Part shown: piece by piece, positions 15,359-15,661 of the stretch
How positions within the stretch are numbered: the first letter of the stretch is position 1
Layout: the number at the start of each line of letters is the position of its first letter
Origin: UBA5266 sp964610025
Lineage (GTDB): Bacteria; Bacteroidota; Bacteroidia; Bacteroidales; WCHB1-69
NCBI GenBank assembly: GCA_964610025.1
Contig: CAZSTX010000048.1
Span: 1-15,661, forward strand
Reading direction: 5' to 3'
Length of the DNA: 15,661 nucleotides
Translations under genes and position numbers: made by a program
Notes under the pieces: generated by a model
Told to the model about the DNA's origin: nothing
The model's input: the letters and a program-made list of their open reading frames with translations, nothing else
The model's database searches: none

Positions 15359-15414
15359 TAAATTATTTTAATACAAATTAAAATACCAAGTATAAAAAAG
15401 TGATAACATTAGGA

Positions 15415-15609
15415 GATGAGATAAGTTTTATAAAGATATTGCTATTGGAAGTGGCATTAAATTACGCTTATATTTATCATTTTTTGTGTTAAGATTAGAT
15501 GCAGCATTGCAAATATATAATCCAGCTGAAGAAAAAGACATGAAATGGATTAACAAAAAAGTATCATTAAAAAACATCGTTTTTAACGTTGGAATAGGAT
15601 ATCCTTTCT
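15415..15609 (+). pseudogene. decayed duplicate of the tamL 3' end
   Basis: This stretch aligns without gaps to tamL 14121-14315 (constant offset of 1294 bases) with six substitutions in 195 bases by eye. In the tamL frame the second codon of the block becomes TGA (Trp to stop), and three further changes alter residues (Gly to Lys from two adjacent changes, Asp to Tyr, Asp to Asn); one is silent. The normal TAA after the terminal Phe is lost and the frame runs one Ser further to a TGA. Homology begins and ends abruptly: the sequence before 15415 and after 15609 does not match tamL or its downstream region. It has no start and cannot make a barrel, so it is a remnant of a duplication, a failed recombination, or an assembly artefact. 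Confidence 0.9.
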
Positions 15610-15661
15610 CCTGACTTTATCACTGGGACACCCTATAGGCTTTTCCAAAAATCCAGATTGA
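15610..15661. other. less AT-rich sequence at the window edge, unassigned
   Basis: These 52 bases follow the abrupt end of the tamL duplicate and contain about 42% G+C by count, above the rest of the intergenic DNA. No complete reading frame, inverted repeat or known element end is recognisable in what is visible. It may be the beginning of a different gene or mobile element beyond the edge. Confidence 0.3.

Noticed and set aside
15415..15609. The tamL-like block as a functional short gene
   Set aside because: It has an early in-frame TGA, no start codon or promoter in the right place, and encodes only the last barrel strands.
15610..15661. Insertion sequence end at the right edge
   Set aside because: Too short to show terminal repeats, target duplication or transposase coding; kept only as an open question.

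Overview
The window is very AT-rich and reads as chromosomal DNA of a member of the Bacteroidota. Support for this: repeated TAnnTTTG-type -7 promoter elements (five are the identical octamer TACTTTTG), a lipoprotein version of TamA (TamL), an S9 dipeptidyl-peptidase with a Bacteroidota-like signal peptide, and weak or absent Shine-Dalgarno sequences. Genus cannot be named from the sequence. No rRNA, tRNA, CRISPR array or transposase gene is visible.

Layout. (1) Bases 1-2801, minus strand: a type II fatty-acid-synthase-like cassette in the order dehydratase, hotdog thioesterase, ketosynthase, truncated chain-length-factor-like ketosynthase, acyl carrier protein (cut by the window edge). This set resembles aryl polyene/flexirubin-type pigment clusters. 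(2) Bases 2849-5400, minus strand: an apparent operon ftsE - glycosyltransferase 2 - flavin reductase (broken by a one-base frameshift) - rubredoxin, closed by a clear hairpin terminator. (3) Bases 5454-6239, minus strand: a single acyl-ACP thioesterase. (4) Bases 6291-8455, plus strand: a secreted S9 dipeptidyl-peptidase, divergent from the thioesterase with one -7 element on each strand. (5) Bases 8599-14317, plus strand: ftsK, lolA and tamL, linking the division/chromosome motor with outer-membrane lipoprotein transport and outer-membrane assembly. (6) Bases 14480-15358, minus strand: an unrecognised secreted 246-residue protein with a short upstream ORF. (7) Bases 15415-15609: an ungapped, decayed second copy of the last 195 bases of the tamL homology, followed by about 50 bases of less AT-rich sequence at the window edge.

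How the genes work together. The left cassette should build a polyunsaturated or aryl-capped acyl chain on its own carrier protein. The flavin reductase and rubredoxin would form an NAD(P)H-to-rubredoxin electron path like the two halves of the fused high-molecular-weight rubredoxin of Moorella, if the reductase is functional. LolA would carry lipoproteins, plausibly including the lipid-anchored TamL encoded 12 bases downstream, to the outer membrane. The most notable items are the aryl-polyene-like cassette with its non-canonical dehydratase, the split Hrb-like pair with its frameshift, and the decayed tamL tail.
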